Positions 1 to 11,559 of a DNA stretch of 64,000 nt are shown here, piece after piece (the first letter of the stretch is position 1; every line of letters starts with the position of its first letter). Below the pieces are notes generated by a model. That model had not been told where the DNA came from and searched no databases. It saw nothing but the letters and a program-made list of their open reading frames with translations. Position numbers and translations under genes: made by a program. This DNA comes from Psettodes erumei (Eukaryota > Chordata > Actinopteri > Pleuronectiformes > Psettodidae): positions 310,001-374,000 of the forward strand of contig JAFBJZ010000109.1 in the NCBI GenBank assembly GCA_016785225.1, in the 5' to 3' direction.

Positions 1-541
1 GACACGCACATTTCAACCAATAAAGAATAAGGAAGGTTAGTCTCTTTTTCCCTTGTGGAATTCAACCGCACATTAATTTAATTTCTGCTGTTGGAAAATA
101 TTTGATAAAAGTGAGAGTTCCTTTGAAGCAGACACATTCCTTTCTGTCACGCGGGAGAGACTCAGAACTCTGACAGTACATCTTTAATGAGCTCAGTGTA
201 TGTTTTGAATATAAAACTCTTGAAAACTTGAAATATTGATTGCCTTCATCAGATAAATATCATAAAGTTAAAAAGAAGTAGTCTACTATGCTATACTATT
301 ATATTTTCCTCTGGAATGGCTCACACAGTTACAGAAACTCTCTTCACTCAGATAAAGCGAAATAGAGAACATTAGTTGATATTAATGTTAAACACAAATA
401 CCATTAGTAACTTAATGCCTTGTTACAGTGACAGTACAATCGCCAATACAGCTGAAAGAAAGAAAGTAAACACTTGAAGCTTCCGTGCATCAGATTGTTG
501 CTGCTCATGAAACAAGACCTCATCTGACAGAAGCTATAATG
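1..541. other. Unique AT-rich sequence, no gene seen
   Basis: Nothing coding or repetitive stands out. The open frames are short and the sequence shows no recognisable domain, splice-bounded exon or transposon motif. Confidence 0.5.
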
Positions 542-618
542 TAATAAATAATAATAATAATAATGATAATAATAATAACAACAACAATAACAATAACAAT
601 AATAATAACAATAATAAT
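542..618. repeat. AAT/AAC trinucleotide microsatellite
   Basis: An interrupted run of AAT units passes into mixed AAC and AAT units and back again. A minus-strand open frame over it encodes only poly-Tyr/Leu, which is an artefact of the repeat. The mixed unit suggests an old, mutated array. Confidence 0.9.
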
Positions 619-2330
619 GTGATAATGAAGCTGTCATGTAAAAGTCTGCTAAACATTCTGCCTTCTGCCGAATGTGAAACCGTTAAACCACATCTCTTAC
701 CTGGGGCGGCCCTGAGGTTAGCCTGCTGAAACAAGCTGCCGACAGGATGTCGTGTGAAGATGCAGTTTGGAACTTGAGCCAGATAAACACAACTGAACCA
801 CACAACACAGTCATGTCAGTGTGGTCAGCTAAGCGGCCGGCATGCCTGTGTGCTGAACAGTCAGACTATTACTATACTATTGACCCCTTTGTCAGTGTGT
901 CTGTACCTGCTTTGGTTGGGTCCACATTGTGCCTCTGCTGCATATAACTGTACCCCCCTCCTTCAATATCCCCTTCACTCTCTCTGTCTGTGTATGACTC
1001 TCTGCTGCCCCAGGTCCACGTCACACCATAACAGGATTCATCTAAGTCAAAGGTTAGATAAAGAGCAGTGGGAGAGGCTGGAATAAAGCAGGAGAGAATC
1101 CTCCTTTTCATCTCAGCCTCTCGCCACATTGCTCCCTTTCCCCGCGAGTGCTTGTCGGCCGAGATGGAGTGTTGCGTCTGCACCGCAGGTCTTAGCAAAC
1201 CACTGCCGTAATCCTGTTTCCTCTTTCACACACTCTGTGATAGACTACATTGGGGTGCAACCATGCCCTGAAATAGTCTGTATGAGCTGTTTCATGTGCG
1301 TTGTTCTGTGTTGTCCATACCTTTGGTGCCAGCATATGGTGGTGAGTCAGAGTCCAGAGCGGATCCAGCAAAACGGGACAGCGATGATAGATTGTGGACA
1401 CGGACACCCCAGAGGTCACCATAGGAGCATGGTGCATTACTGTGATTGAAGCCGATAATGCACCAACAGACTCTGTGCTCCTTTCTAACCCGATCACAGC
1501 TCTGCTGATGGCAAGTCCCCGCCATCTGTGCTTCTTTGATTGGATGGGAGGGATGATTGATGTGCACTTGCACCTATTCCAGTGAGTTATTATGGGCCAC
1601 TGTAGTCTTTAAGACAAGACCCTGTGGTCATTTTTCACCTGCGGACATCGGTTTGTCGTACTGTCCTGTCTTATCCTTCTCCATTCATTAATTCTTTGAG
1701 GCTAAGCTGAAATTTGATTTCAAGTGGCAGCTCTATTCACTGTGGTTCATGGTATGCTCCACAATCTTCTTACAAAAAACTGCACGTACAGGTTTCGAAA
1801 TCTGACTTTTTATAAAGTTTGCCACCCCCCCCAAAAAAACCTAATTAACTAAGTAAATAAATAAATAAGGGCTGTTCTGAGTATTTTGTTTCACGATTAA
1901 TTTATCGTTGAATGAAAGAAATCACAATGGGAGAGTATATAGATGCCATAACAGTGAGGCTGTGGAACTGATTCCTCTGGTTGGTCATTGACAGTCGCTC
2001 ATCCAATGAAATCCAAGTTTTTTCCACCAAAGAGAGGGAGAGAGAAACCAGGAGCAATTGCACATATTGGTGTGATTAGACACTATACACAGGTTGCTCT
2101 AAAGACAATGATGCTGGTCATAATCTATACACTGTTTGCAATGGTGCAAAACTACAACTACAACTACTACTAAGCCTCATCAGACACCAAATCCACACAC
2201 AATGATTAAGCACATGAGAGCAGCTCATGGGCCATGTTGAATAGAAGTGACAAACATGCATTAAAAATGACTAATTTGACTTACTGAATTTCATTTAACC
2301 ATTTCACTGTGTGCTTCACAAAAAGTTGTT
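619..2330. other. Unique sequence, no gene seen
   Basis: Mixed-composition sequence with many short overlapping frames on both strands, none with a recognisable domain. A short AAAT array lies at 1854-1868. The part around 1130-1230 is somewhat more GC-rich but shows no exon signature I can defend. Confidence 0.45.
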
Positions 2331-2367
2331 GTATGTATGTGTGTGTGTGTATGGGGGGGGGGGGGGG
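2331..2367. repeat. TG microsatellite ending in a G15 run
   Basis: GTAT/GT units are followed directly by fifteen consecutive G (2353-2367). Such a G run is prone to slippage and to sequencing or assembly error, and can form quadruplex DNA. Confidence 0.9.
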
Positions 2368-3443
2368 TGATGGAGGCTTTGAATGGCATAAAGAGGAAAA
2401 CGTGCTGTAATCTTGCAGGGAGATTTCAGTAAAAGGCATAGCATGCTCATGTTTACCAGCCCGGTGTGTCCATGATGCATGTCCACGTCCATTATTCTGA
2501 CCATTCAATGCTCCATTCACTGTGTTTACCCCCACTCACAGCAAACAGCCGCTGCTCTAATTTCCCTGCCTGTTTCAAATGAGCCATGCTGCCACTTTTG
2601 TGCTTGTGTGTGCATCTCTTCGAGCGTGTCCTGCATATGTGAGGGTGTGGATTATTTTTTCCTTAGCATATGATTGTCCCAGTGTGTGTGAGTGCCTGTG
2701 TTACGTGTGCTGCAGAGAATAGTAGAAACATCGCTCCAGTAACTTGCTGCATAATTCGCAGTGCCAGGGGAGACTCGCCTGGTTGGTTCATTTCTATGGA
2801 GAGATGTCTCCCAGTGTTTGAAGAGGCTAAAATAGAACAGTACAAAGCGTGTCAGTAGGAAAAAAAAATCTGTATTCCTGCCGCACTGTGCAGCCAGGGG
2901 AATAGCTGCTAGTCTGTCTGCCTGACTGACTCGACTGACTTGACTTTTTTTACCCACAAGAAAAACAAACAAAATAAAGAAACACTCCAAAAAATAATAA
3001 TGGGAGGGTCTTTCAGCTTTGAAGTGGTTGTAGTTGAAGATTATGGAGTCTTTCTTTCTACCTCTCCCAGCACAGAGGTAGCAATGTCTTCCATTGTGCG
3101 TGTTCTGTTGTTGGCTGCATCCGTCCCCAGTCTTTCTATGAATCCCAAAAAGACGGGAAAACATGAAACTGAGTCATGTTTAGGCAGCTCAGCCAATAGC
3201 TACTCACTCAGAAAAATGATTTATTTTGTTTGATTTTACCAACAGAAATTCTCAGATAAAACCTGACATGAAATAATGAACCAGGCTCAAACAACAGCGT
3301 AAAGGTCTGAGTGGGTGGTAGAATACTATAGGGGCTCATATTCATCCAATTCACCATCATATTCATCAACCCGTGAAGGTTGGCAGTACATGAGTTTTTT
3401 TGTTTTTTTTTAAATAAAGGTGCAGGCATAATTTTATCCAGCC
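2368..3443. other. Unique sequence, no gene seen
   Basis: A 170-codon minus-strand frame (2652-3164) is open here. Its product has no domain, signal or family resemblance, and the frame runs through AT-rich low-complexity sequence, so I read it as chance. The part around 2480-2600 is less AT-rich and resembles non-coding conserved sequence, but this is only an impression. Confidence 0.4.
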
Positions 3444-3501
3444 TAATTTGTATTATAATGAAATATTTTTACAATAATTTGTATTATAATGAAATATTTT
3501 T
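3444..3501. repeat. Two-copy 27-bp tandem duplication
   Basis: Identical 27-base copies at 3444-3470 and 3475-3501 are separated by four bases, so the period is 31 bases. Absence of mismatches points to a recent duplication in AT-rich DNA. Confidence 0.9.
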
Positions 3502-5343
3502 CAGCATTTCTACCTGGAAAGGAGGGATGATGCCTCCTGTAGGACTTTCAACTTTTGTGCAGATATAGCACTCCTTTATTATTATATTATATATAACATG
3601 TTTTGTTATTATATTGATGTGATTTTAACAGCCTTTATGTCAGGGTAGAAACAATTGTAATTGTAATTTTCTTTTTTTTTGTTCAGGAACATTGCTCATT
3701 GACAGAACAATAAACAAACAAATTAATTAATCAATTAACTAACAAGATTAAAGTTTCTAAACAGTTAATCAGCATAGAATGATAATTTTCATTTATTGAC
3801 ACCAAACATTTGAAGCCTCATGGCTCCTTGAAAGATGCATGTACAATGAAAACAACCGTATATATATATATTCCAGAAACATGTCCATGGACTATATATA
3901 CTACTACAATCAACACAGCAAAGTGGATAATATGAACATCTCACAACATGTTGATGTAGTCATGGCACATACTGTGGGAGGAAGTCAATCATTTACTTTC
4001 CACAATTGTTTTCTTTTATCTTAATGATCATGCCCACTGGGGAAAAAAAGAGTTTGGGGGATGGTGTTTGATTCGAGCTCCCTCTTGTTTTAAAAAGGTA
4101 CGTCCTATATCACTGTACAGTATGCAAGTACAAGGTGTTTTTTAGCATGGAAGTTAGAGAAGTCACACACATATTTTTTTTTCTTTTTCATTTAATGTGT
4201 TTTTACTTCAGTGGAGTGAATGTAATTTGCAGCATGATGCCAAAGTAAAAATGAGGTCAGCAGAAAAAAGTTGTTGGTTTTTCCACACCTGCTTAAAGCT
4301 AAACATTATCACATAGTACTCGAGTGAGTTTGTGAAGTTGGGTAGGGTAATGCTTTCATTTACACTGCCGGCAGTTAGTGTGGTCACTTATAAAAGCAGA
4401 GCAGGTGGAAGACAGACAAAGCTTTTTTCTGTGTTGGAGAAGAACACATGGCTATTTCCTGCAGTTTGTACGTACTGTACCAGTGTAAACTTGATTGATG
4501 TCAAACGCTCTGCAATACCAGAAGGAAAATCATTTTTTAATCAGTGTTTGTCTTTAACCCCCCTGTCCTTCCTCAACTTCTATTCTTTGACCTCAGATCA
4601 CCTTTCATTCCATCTTTCTCTCAACATCACCTAATAACAGGGGCCAGGGGTGACGGGATCGTGAACCTTCATCCAGTCATTATAGTTGTGTAGCTCTTAA
4701 CAATGACGACATAGATGGAGCCTTCTCCATAGTCCTCCTTAAGTCTGCTGACTTCTGAAAGTAGGATGTGAAGCTCTGCAGTGTGAAATTCTTATTTTTA
4801 GTCTTTGACAACATATTTGTGAATAAAATGTACCCGCACAGAGAACGGAGCAGGTATACAGTGCTCTTAATTCCTGCCTTGATTTATTTATTACAAGTCC
4901 TTCACTGTTTACTTGTATGAGGCAAATCTTGATTCTTTATCAGGGGCCAAAGGCTGCGGTCTATATGGTTTTTAATACCCACAATGCAATCAGCTCACGT
5001 CGACATGAATTGTGGTGTGTGGGTTTTATATACAGCCAGTGTGGAAGAGCAGAGGGAGGAGAGGTGGAAATGCGAGAAGGTAATAGTGGTGAAGGACATG
5101 ATATGAGAGCCAAAAGAGATATGAATGGGGGGGCGTGAGGGTTGGGAGGGGAAGTGGATCGGTTGCCAGGGTTGCGGCCGGGGTTGTGACCCCTCGTGTC
5201 AATCCGTCCATTTGGAGCATATTGCAGAGTAAGAGGATTGGATCTTTATGGAGATGGATTTCATCTGCTGGGAAGTGCTCTCCCTCTGTGTCTCCACCTC
5301 TCTACTGTAACCTCTCACTTTTTTGTATTTTCTGTCTTGTGTT
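3502..5343. other. Unique AT-rich sequence, no gene seen
   Basis: Homopolymer T and A runs and short AT repeats are frequent. A 100-codon plus-strand frame at 4332-4634 has no recognisable feature. No transposon remnant was identified. Confidence 0.45.
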
Positions 5344-5362
5344 TGTGTGTGTGTGTGTGTGT
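5344..5362. repeat. Short TG microsatellite
   Basis: About nine TG units, followed by a pyrimidine-rich TCC tract up to about 5440. Confidence 0.85.
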
Positions 5363-7068
5363 TTTGGCCTTTTCTAAAGCTTGCTCCACTTCCTGCTTCT
5401 TTTCCTCCTCCTCTCCCTACCCTCCCTCCTCCTCCTCCACACCTCAGGAAGTGTGCGTCTCTTCAGCCATATCAGGATCAACATGATCTCCTGTGATATT
5501 TTCTGAATGCCATTTTGTCTCTCCTAACTCGCACACAAAACATTACAGTATGTGTTATGTCTGAATATTTTCTTTTTTTCCTGTGGGCTTTTGTGTCTGG
5601 TGGTAGATTTTAGTCAGAGGTGATGGCGTTGCTGTAGTGGAGAGAGCTTAGTGAGCTGCCTCTTCTTTTTTCTTTTTTTAAAATTGTCACACTATTCTCT
5701 CGCCATCTGATGTACACAGCAGCTGGTAGAATGCAAATGTACTTTGATGGTGTTTTTATTGTTGTGTACAACTTATCACACTGCTCCATATGTGATGAGA
5801 TCTCAGTGAACAGAAAAAAGAAGACATGGAGGAACCTGGAGAAATATATGGAAAACTGGTAGATCCACTGGCTCTGGAGATAGTTCAGGTGGATGGAATG
5901 TGTTCATTTTTTTTATTTATGCCATATTTCATCTATTAGAGAAGTGACCCATCTATAGAAGAATGCTGGGCATTAGGCAAGGACATTAATATTGACTGCT
6001 GTCATTCAACTCTACCAATAACAATAAACCTACCCTCACTGTCTTGCTGAGCAGATCTGCAGCTGAAAAATGGATTGAAGTATTTTGGCTTCCATGGAAG
6101 TTGGACTATGAATTTATAATCCCGTAGGCTACTTCCTCTAAGAACAGTTTTATATAAAAATTATTGTTGCTGCTGAAATGTCATAAAGTTGCAATTCCAC
6201 GACTCTGCAGGGGGCTTTTAATTTGAAGCAAGGGATACAGGACTGGAGACAAAACAGGGAGAGAGAGGAGGAAGAGCCCAAGAAAGATAAGAGGTAGAAA
6301 AGTACTATTAACGAGTGAATATTAAGTGTATTATGTAGTAATGGTAAATATAATCAAAGAGAAGATTTTTCATCATTTCAAAAAAAGTATATTTGTAGCA
6401 GGCCGAGCCAGCTGTGAAGTCTGAGCAACCCTTTCTCACCACTTCTTCAGCTGCAGGAATTGTAATATAGCAGCCTTGAGTGAAATTGGCGCTGAGGTCA
6501 TGCTAAGACTCTACTTCATTCGCCGCTGTGCCTCCCACTGCCCAACCTGCCCCACTCTCCCGCCTCTTCCGGGGAGTTCAATTAACAACCCCAGCAGCAT
6601 AGCGCTGCTTTCTCGAGGCTGTGCCCGCCCAGGTTCTTTGAAAGGAATTGTGATGAGCTTTTTTAAAACAAACCCAAAAAAAATCTGCATTTCCTCTCAG
6701 TATTTGTGTGGAGGAAAGAAAAGCATGTCAACGCAACACAGTGTCAACTCATTTTTAGATCAGAAATGGAGGTGCAGATGGGAGGATGTTTAGCATTTCT
6801 CGCACAAACATGCTACCCTGACAGGGGAGCATGTGCTAAATGTCAATCAATCTTTAATTCATGTCACTGCCCCCCTCCTCTGTGTTGATTGTGCAGCATG
6901 CTGACTCTATTGTGCCCCCCACCCCCCTGTGCAAGCATGGGTACTTATATGATTGTGTGTATGCATGTGTAATGTACGGGAGGTGTGTTGGCAGCATCTA
7001 CAGCCAAGCTCCTCAGTAATATCATGCTGAATTCCTGCCTTCGTTTACATGCTGAGGGTATAGACTGA

Positions 7069-7072
<4 letters not shown>
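5363..7072. other. Unique sequence, no gene seen
   Basis: The stretch around 6380-6660 is more GC-rich than its surroundings and low in repeats, so it could be a regulatory block. The 105-codon frame at 6476-6793 has no recognisable domain. Confidence 0.4.

Positions 7073-7111
<39 letters not shown>
7073..7111. repeat. (TG)19 microsatellite
   Basis: A pure alternating TG run. It faces a CA array about 290 bases downstream on the same strand, so the two could pair as arms of an imperfect inverted repeat. Confidence 0.95.
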
Positions 7112-7113
<2 letters not shown>

Positions 7114-7216
7114 GGGTAGCAGGTTAATATGTCACTCAGTGGGGGATGCTGGTAAAAGCTGACTTTTCATGACACCCCACATTGCGCCGGCGGCCCTGCT
7201 TGCTGTGTCAGAGTTA

Positions 7217-7284
7217 TGTTTGTGCGTGTGTGCGTGCATGTGTGTTTGTGGGTGTGTGGATGTGAGAGAGAGAAAGAGAGAGTG
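7217..7284. repeat. Degenerate TG and GA simple-repeat tract
   Basis: Mixed GTGCGTGTGT-type units pass into a GAGAGA run near 7264-7284. It lies between the pure TG and CA arrays. Confidence 0.75.
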
Positions 7285-7402
7285 ATGCAGCCTAATCACC
7301 ACCAACCCAGCGCTGGTCACAGTGGAAATAGCCTCTCAACGTTAAACGAGCCCATCCTTCAGAGATAGAGCTTTCCTCTGCATAATGTATCCACCTTAGG
7401 GC

Positions 7403-7429
7403 CCACACACACACAAGCAGACATACGTT

Positions 7430-7468
<39 letters not shown>
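7403..7468. repeat. Interrupted CA microsatellite
   Basis: Two CA blocks are split by about 20 bases of mixed sequence; the second block is a pure run of more than 30 bases. Its complement is the TG array to the left. Confidence 0.95.
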
Positions 7469-10400
7469 AGGAGAAACAAAGAGTTTCAGATCATTAATCT
7501 CTGTAGCTCCCACCCCCTTAACCCCCACCCACCTCTGCTCTACTGTCCTCACTCCCTTCAGCAAAGTCACGGCCATCTTCCTTGACCAACACGCACCCTC
7601 CTGTGTCCCTAAAGTGAGTGTGCGCATGTACGTCTGTGCTTATGTGTGTGTGTGCGGAGGGCTGGGTGTGCCTACAGGCCAGGCATGTATTTGCACTTGT
7701 ATGTGCCAGCGTGGACTGTAAATGAGATTGTACATATGTAGCAGTGACAACATGCAGAAATGATGGAGCAGGGCATGTGACTCAGAAGTATCCTTATTCC
7801 ACTGCCAGGACCAGGACTACATGCCAGCTGCCAGGATGGAGCTGTCTCTGGAGTATGCTGTCCTCCTTTTCACTCCTCCAGAAAAGAAAAAAAAATCACT
7901 AAATCACACACAGGCACACACAATACCATGCCTCTCCATTAGTGTCAGAATGTACTTGTGAGAACTGCCAATAGAAACAGATTGGGATTTTGCTTTTATC
8001 GCTTTTGTAACTTATAGCTGCTAAGACACAATAAGACAATGAAATCAAATTAAAGCAGAATGAACGAAGCAAAACAGCATTAGTGACCACTGAGTATACA
8101 TTGTGCAGTATTTGTTGAACTTCATCAAGCATTAGTGTGGTGTAGAAATGCACTTGATCAAAATGAGTTCAATAGCCAAACAAACTGCAAAAAATAGTAG
8201 AAAGGAAGCTGGAGTTGCATGTATTCCAGAATTTTGGTTCTATTGAAAAGATGAAGGTTTTGTTATGTCTTGGTTTTCTGGAGAGCACTTCAGAAACAAT
8301 CAACATGAGTTGTTCTGTCTTTGGGTCTTTGGACTTGATATGAATGAATGAACTGCTGAAAGTTCATTCATGAAATTGAATGAGGTATCAAAACTGTCTT
8401 GTTAACAACTTCTCAGCCTGCATTGCTTGAGAGTTAAATCTTTCCAGAAACACTTCTTTTCTGCATTCTGAAGAAAGCCACAGTGAAGGTTGGTATTGAA
8501 TTCAACCCCTACCCTTGGACACTGAGCAGCCAGGCCTGTTGTCTTTGTGCTGGCTCTTGTACAAAGGAGCTTCAGCAGCTGCAGTTGTCAGTTCACGACA
8601 AAATCAACTTAAATTTTTAAGGCACCCATGACAGTAACTTTTAAAGTCAAAACAACTTATTTTTTGCAATGCATAGATAAGCATTAGAGCTACATTATGC
8701 AAACATAGGGTTTCACTGTAATTTTTATAGTGATATTTGGTTTCAGAATTCTATATTTGGCATCATTTAATTTTCTCATTCAATCTCTGCCATTTGCATT
8801 TTTATTTTTATCACTTTATCTTCAAATAAAAAAACAAATATTATTTTTTTAGTTGTTTAGTTGCAGCACTGTTATTCCAAGACCATTGCAGCCATACAAG
8901 TTGTTGGCATCCACCGTTAGTTTGTGATACCCTGAGCTTCTGGATGTTGGTGCACTGTCTGCAGTGTTAAACACACCTCCTTTTGTCAACATTTCTTTTC
9001 TCTAATGTGGATTTTGGCAACTTAATCATACCATGGACCCAGATGAGAGAGACTTCAGACTGTAAATATAGATAAAGAGTAAGACAGACAGAAATAGATC
9101 TTCAGTAATCACCAAGACACAATCGCCAAGTAATCACCAGAGCCTTAATGTATGTCAGGATCCAGTGTAATGAGGGTCATCTTTTTCAAGCCGCTGCCTG
9201 TTATGTAATATGCAGATGGTGTTAGATTTACCTTGACACGCTGCTCCCATGTTGCACCTCTGCCTCTGTCCAGCCTGGGCTGCTCACTCTCCCTCCTTTT
9301 AGACACAAGGGCCTCCACTTCTGTGGCAAAATGCAGGCCTGTCAGGATGGGACTCAGCGTACCTGCTCTAATCTAACTCTTTCCCAGGAAAAGAACATCC
9401 TATAATCTGTAATAAACCTTCAGAGGCACAGAAAAGCAGCAAGTCTCCCTCTTTATTGGAGACACTGCAGCTTCTGTCAGCTGTTATTCACTGAAACACG
9501 TCTGAGCTTCAACACCTCACCTTACATTCCCAGAAAAGTTCAACCACAGTCTACTGTCAGCCCAAAAGCAGCTCCACTGTCACAGATATACAAAGCATGT
9601 TCAAAGGCACAACCCCAAAACACAACACAACCTCAGTATACCCCATTATGGCCCTCTACAAATAACATTTCTACTCAGCTTAGCTGCAACAACAAATAAC
9701 TTTTACAGGAAATTAATTCCTGGTTGGAATATGCTCAGAGGCCACAAATGTAATGAATGAAGCACTATATTTAGTCAGGAGGATGAACCTGGGCGTACAT
9801 CCACAGTTCTGTCTGTGATGATGTTTAGGCACAAAAGAACTTCGGTGAAGGATGTGGTTTCTGGTAACTGCAAAAAAGCATTGTGTCTGAAGTCACTTTT
9901 TCTGTATCAAACCAGACCTAACTTTAACAAAGTGCTGTGACCATAACAATCACCATAAAGAAGTTTAATCACAACAAATTTATATTTTACTGAAAGACTG
10001 GTTATTTTGCAGAAATATATTTTTGTCTATGAACATTTTACTGATATGGTCTTTGTGACTTGTCACACGTAAATTAACAGCGTATCCTCACTAAGTTCAA
10101 GCAAACATGAACTGGTTGTGGTTACATTTCATACAAAATATATTTGGTGTTGGAGTTTAGTTGTATAGAAACATAATTAGGGGAAGAACGGTTTGCTTTG
10201 GTGCAAAGATTAGATTTGAAAAAAATCTAAAATTAAAGGTTTACTCAGTAGAGTTTTGAAATCTGAATCCACATTTATTCATTTACACTGTGTGTTGTGG
10301 AAGATGTAGTTATCTGTGAGGAACAGATATGGTACCCTAATGACATGTCATATAAAAGCACATGTTTAGAGGATCAAGTTTACATACATCACAAAGGATG

Positions 10401-10943
10401 CGTTAAATGAAATGTAAAAAAACTAAGTATTCAGATTAAGTTGACTTATTCAATTATCTTATCCTGTGAATAACATCTATTTAAAGGAAATATTGACATT
10501 AAATACTCTACTGCATGTGATGTATGTGCAAATTCTGTTCAAATTGGGAATAAGTAGTAGATGAGATGAGAAGATCCCATTTTCTGATTCAGAGATGTTG
10601 GAGCTCCTGTTGGATGAACCCTCCAACAAAACACCAACATGTCAGAGGAGGTTTCCCATTTTATACCTTGTTACTGTGTAAAACAGTTGTGATATACAGC
10701 CATGTATCTTAAATTAATACAGTAGCTCAGATGAAGTGAAAGCCAACACACAGAGGGACATTGTCTTAACATAATCCCTGCACTATCGGGGCAGAAGCCC
10801 CTTTCCCATTCTCTTCCCATGACACTGTCAACCCGGAGCCACGGTGGCAAATCCTGCTGTTGAAGACAAGGAATTACTTCCTGTGTCAGATTAGGGTTAT
10901 CGTAGCAGAGCTGAGAGTTATCATTATTGTGACTGATATAGGT
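7469..10943. other. Unique sequence with no gene seen; one small hairpin
   Basis: About 3.5 kb with very few open frames. A perfect 11-bp inverted repeat with a 6-base loop lies at 8344-8371. The block at about 9130-9400 is low in repeats and moderately GC-rich but has no coding signature. Confidence 0.45.
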
Positions 10944-10996
10944 GCTCTCTCTCTCTTTCTCTTTCTGTCTTACACACACACACACACACACACACA
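10944..10996. repeat. CT tract followed by CA microsatellite
   Basis: A CT-rich run (10944-10968) passes directly into a CA run of 25 bases. Confidence 0.9.
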
Positions 10997-11462
10997 AACT
11001 CTACAGAGGAAGAAATAGAGTATTTACAGGGTTATCAAGCTGTTATAATGTTGGATAATCTGCACTCCAGGGCAGTTACCTTGCAACTTGATTCTTCATG
11101 GGAAATTTGGCCTACATATAAACTACAGCAAGCAAACCCACAGCGGCAATCTGTCGAGATGTGCTGTGTATTAACATTTCAGAAAGAAAAAAAAGAAGAA
11201 GCAGTTAGTCAAGAGGTGATCGTTGAAAGCAATTTAGAAATTTCATTCTATGGGGTAAAGAGAGGTGTGGGGGGGGGCAAATGCGACAGGAGACAATAAA
11301 AGAGAGAGGAGAGAAAATGGCTTTGAACGCTGATTGCTTGGCAGTTGAACAAATAAGACAGATGGAGGAGGAAGTGGAAGAGAATAAAAGAGGAGAAAAA
11401 TAAACCAGAGAAAAACTGAAAATTCCTCTGCAGTAATCACAGAGGATGAAATGTGTTTTCTG

Positions 11463-11559
11463 TTCCTTTCTTTTCTTTTCTTTTCTTTTCCTTTCTTTTC
11501 TCTTCATTTCTTTTCTTTTCTTTTCTTTTCCTTTCTTTTCTTTCCTTTTACTTTCTTTT
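11463..11559. repeat. TTTTC pentanucleotide polypyrimidine tract
   Basis: Nearly 100 bases of T and C in repeated TTTTC/CTTTC units with one short purine interruption. The minus strand is GAAAA-rich, which explains the Lys/Glu-only open frame there. Such mirror-like purine/pyrimidine tracts can form triplex DNA. Confidence 0.92.

Noticed and set aside
2652..3164. 170-codon minus-strand frame
   Set aside because: Low-complexity Phe/Leu-rich middle from an A-rich plus strand, no domain and no exon signals.
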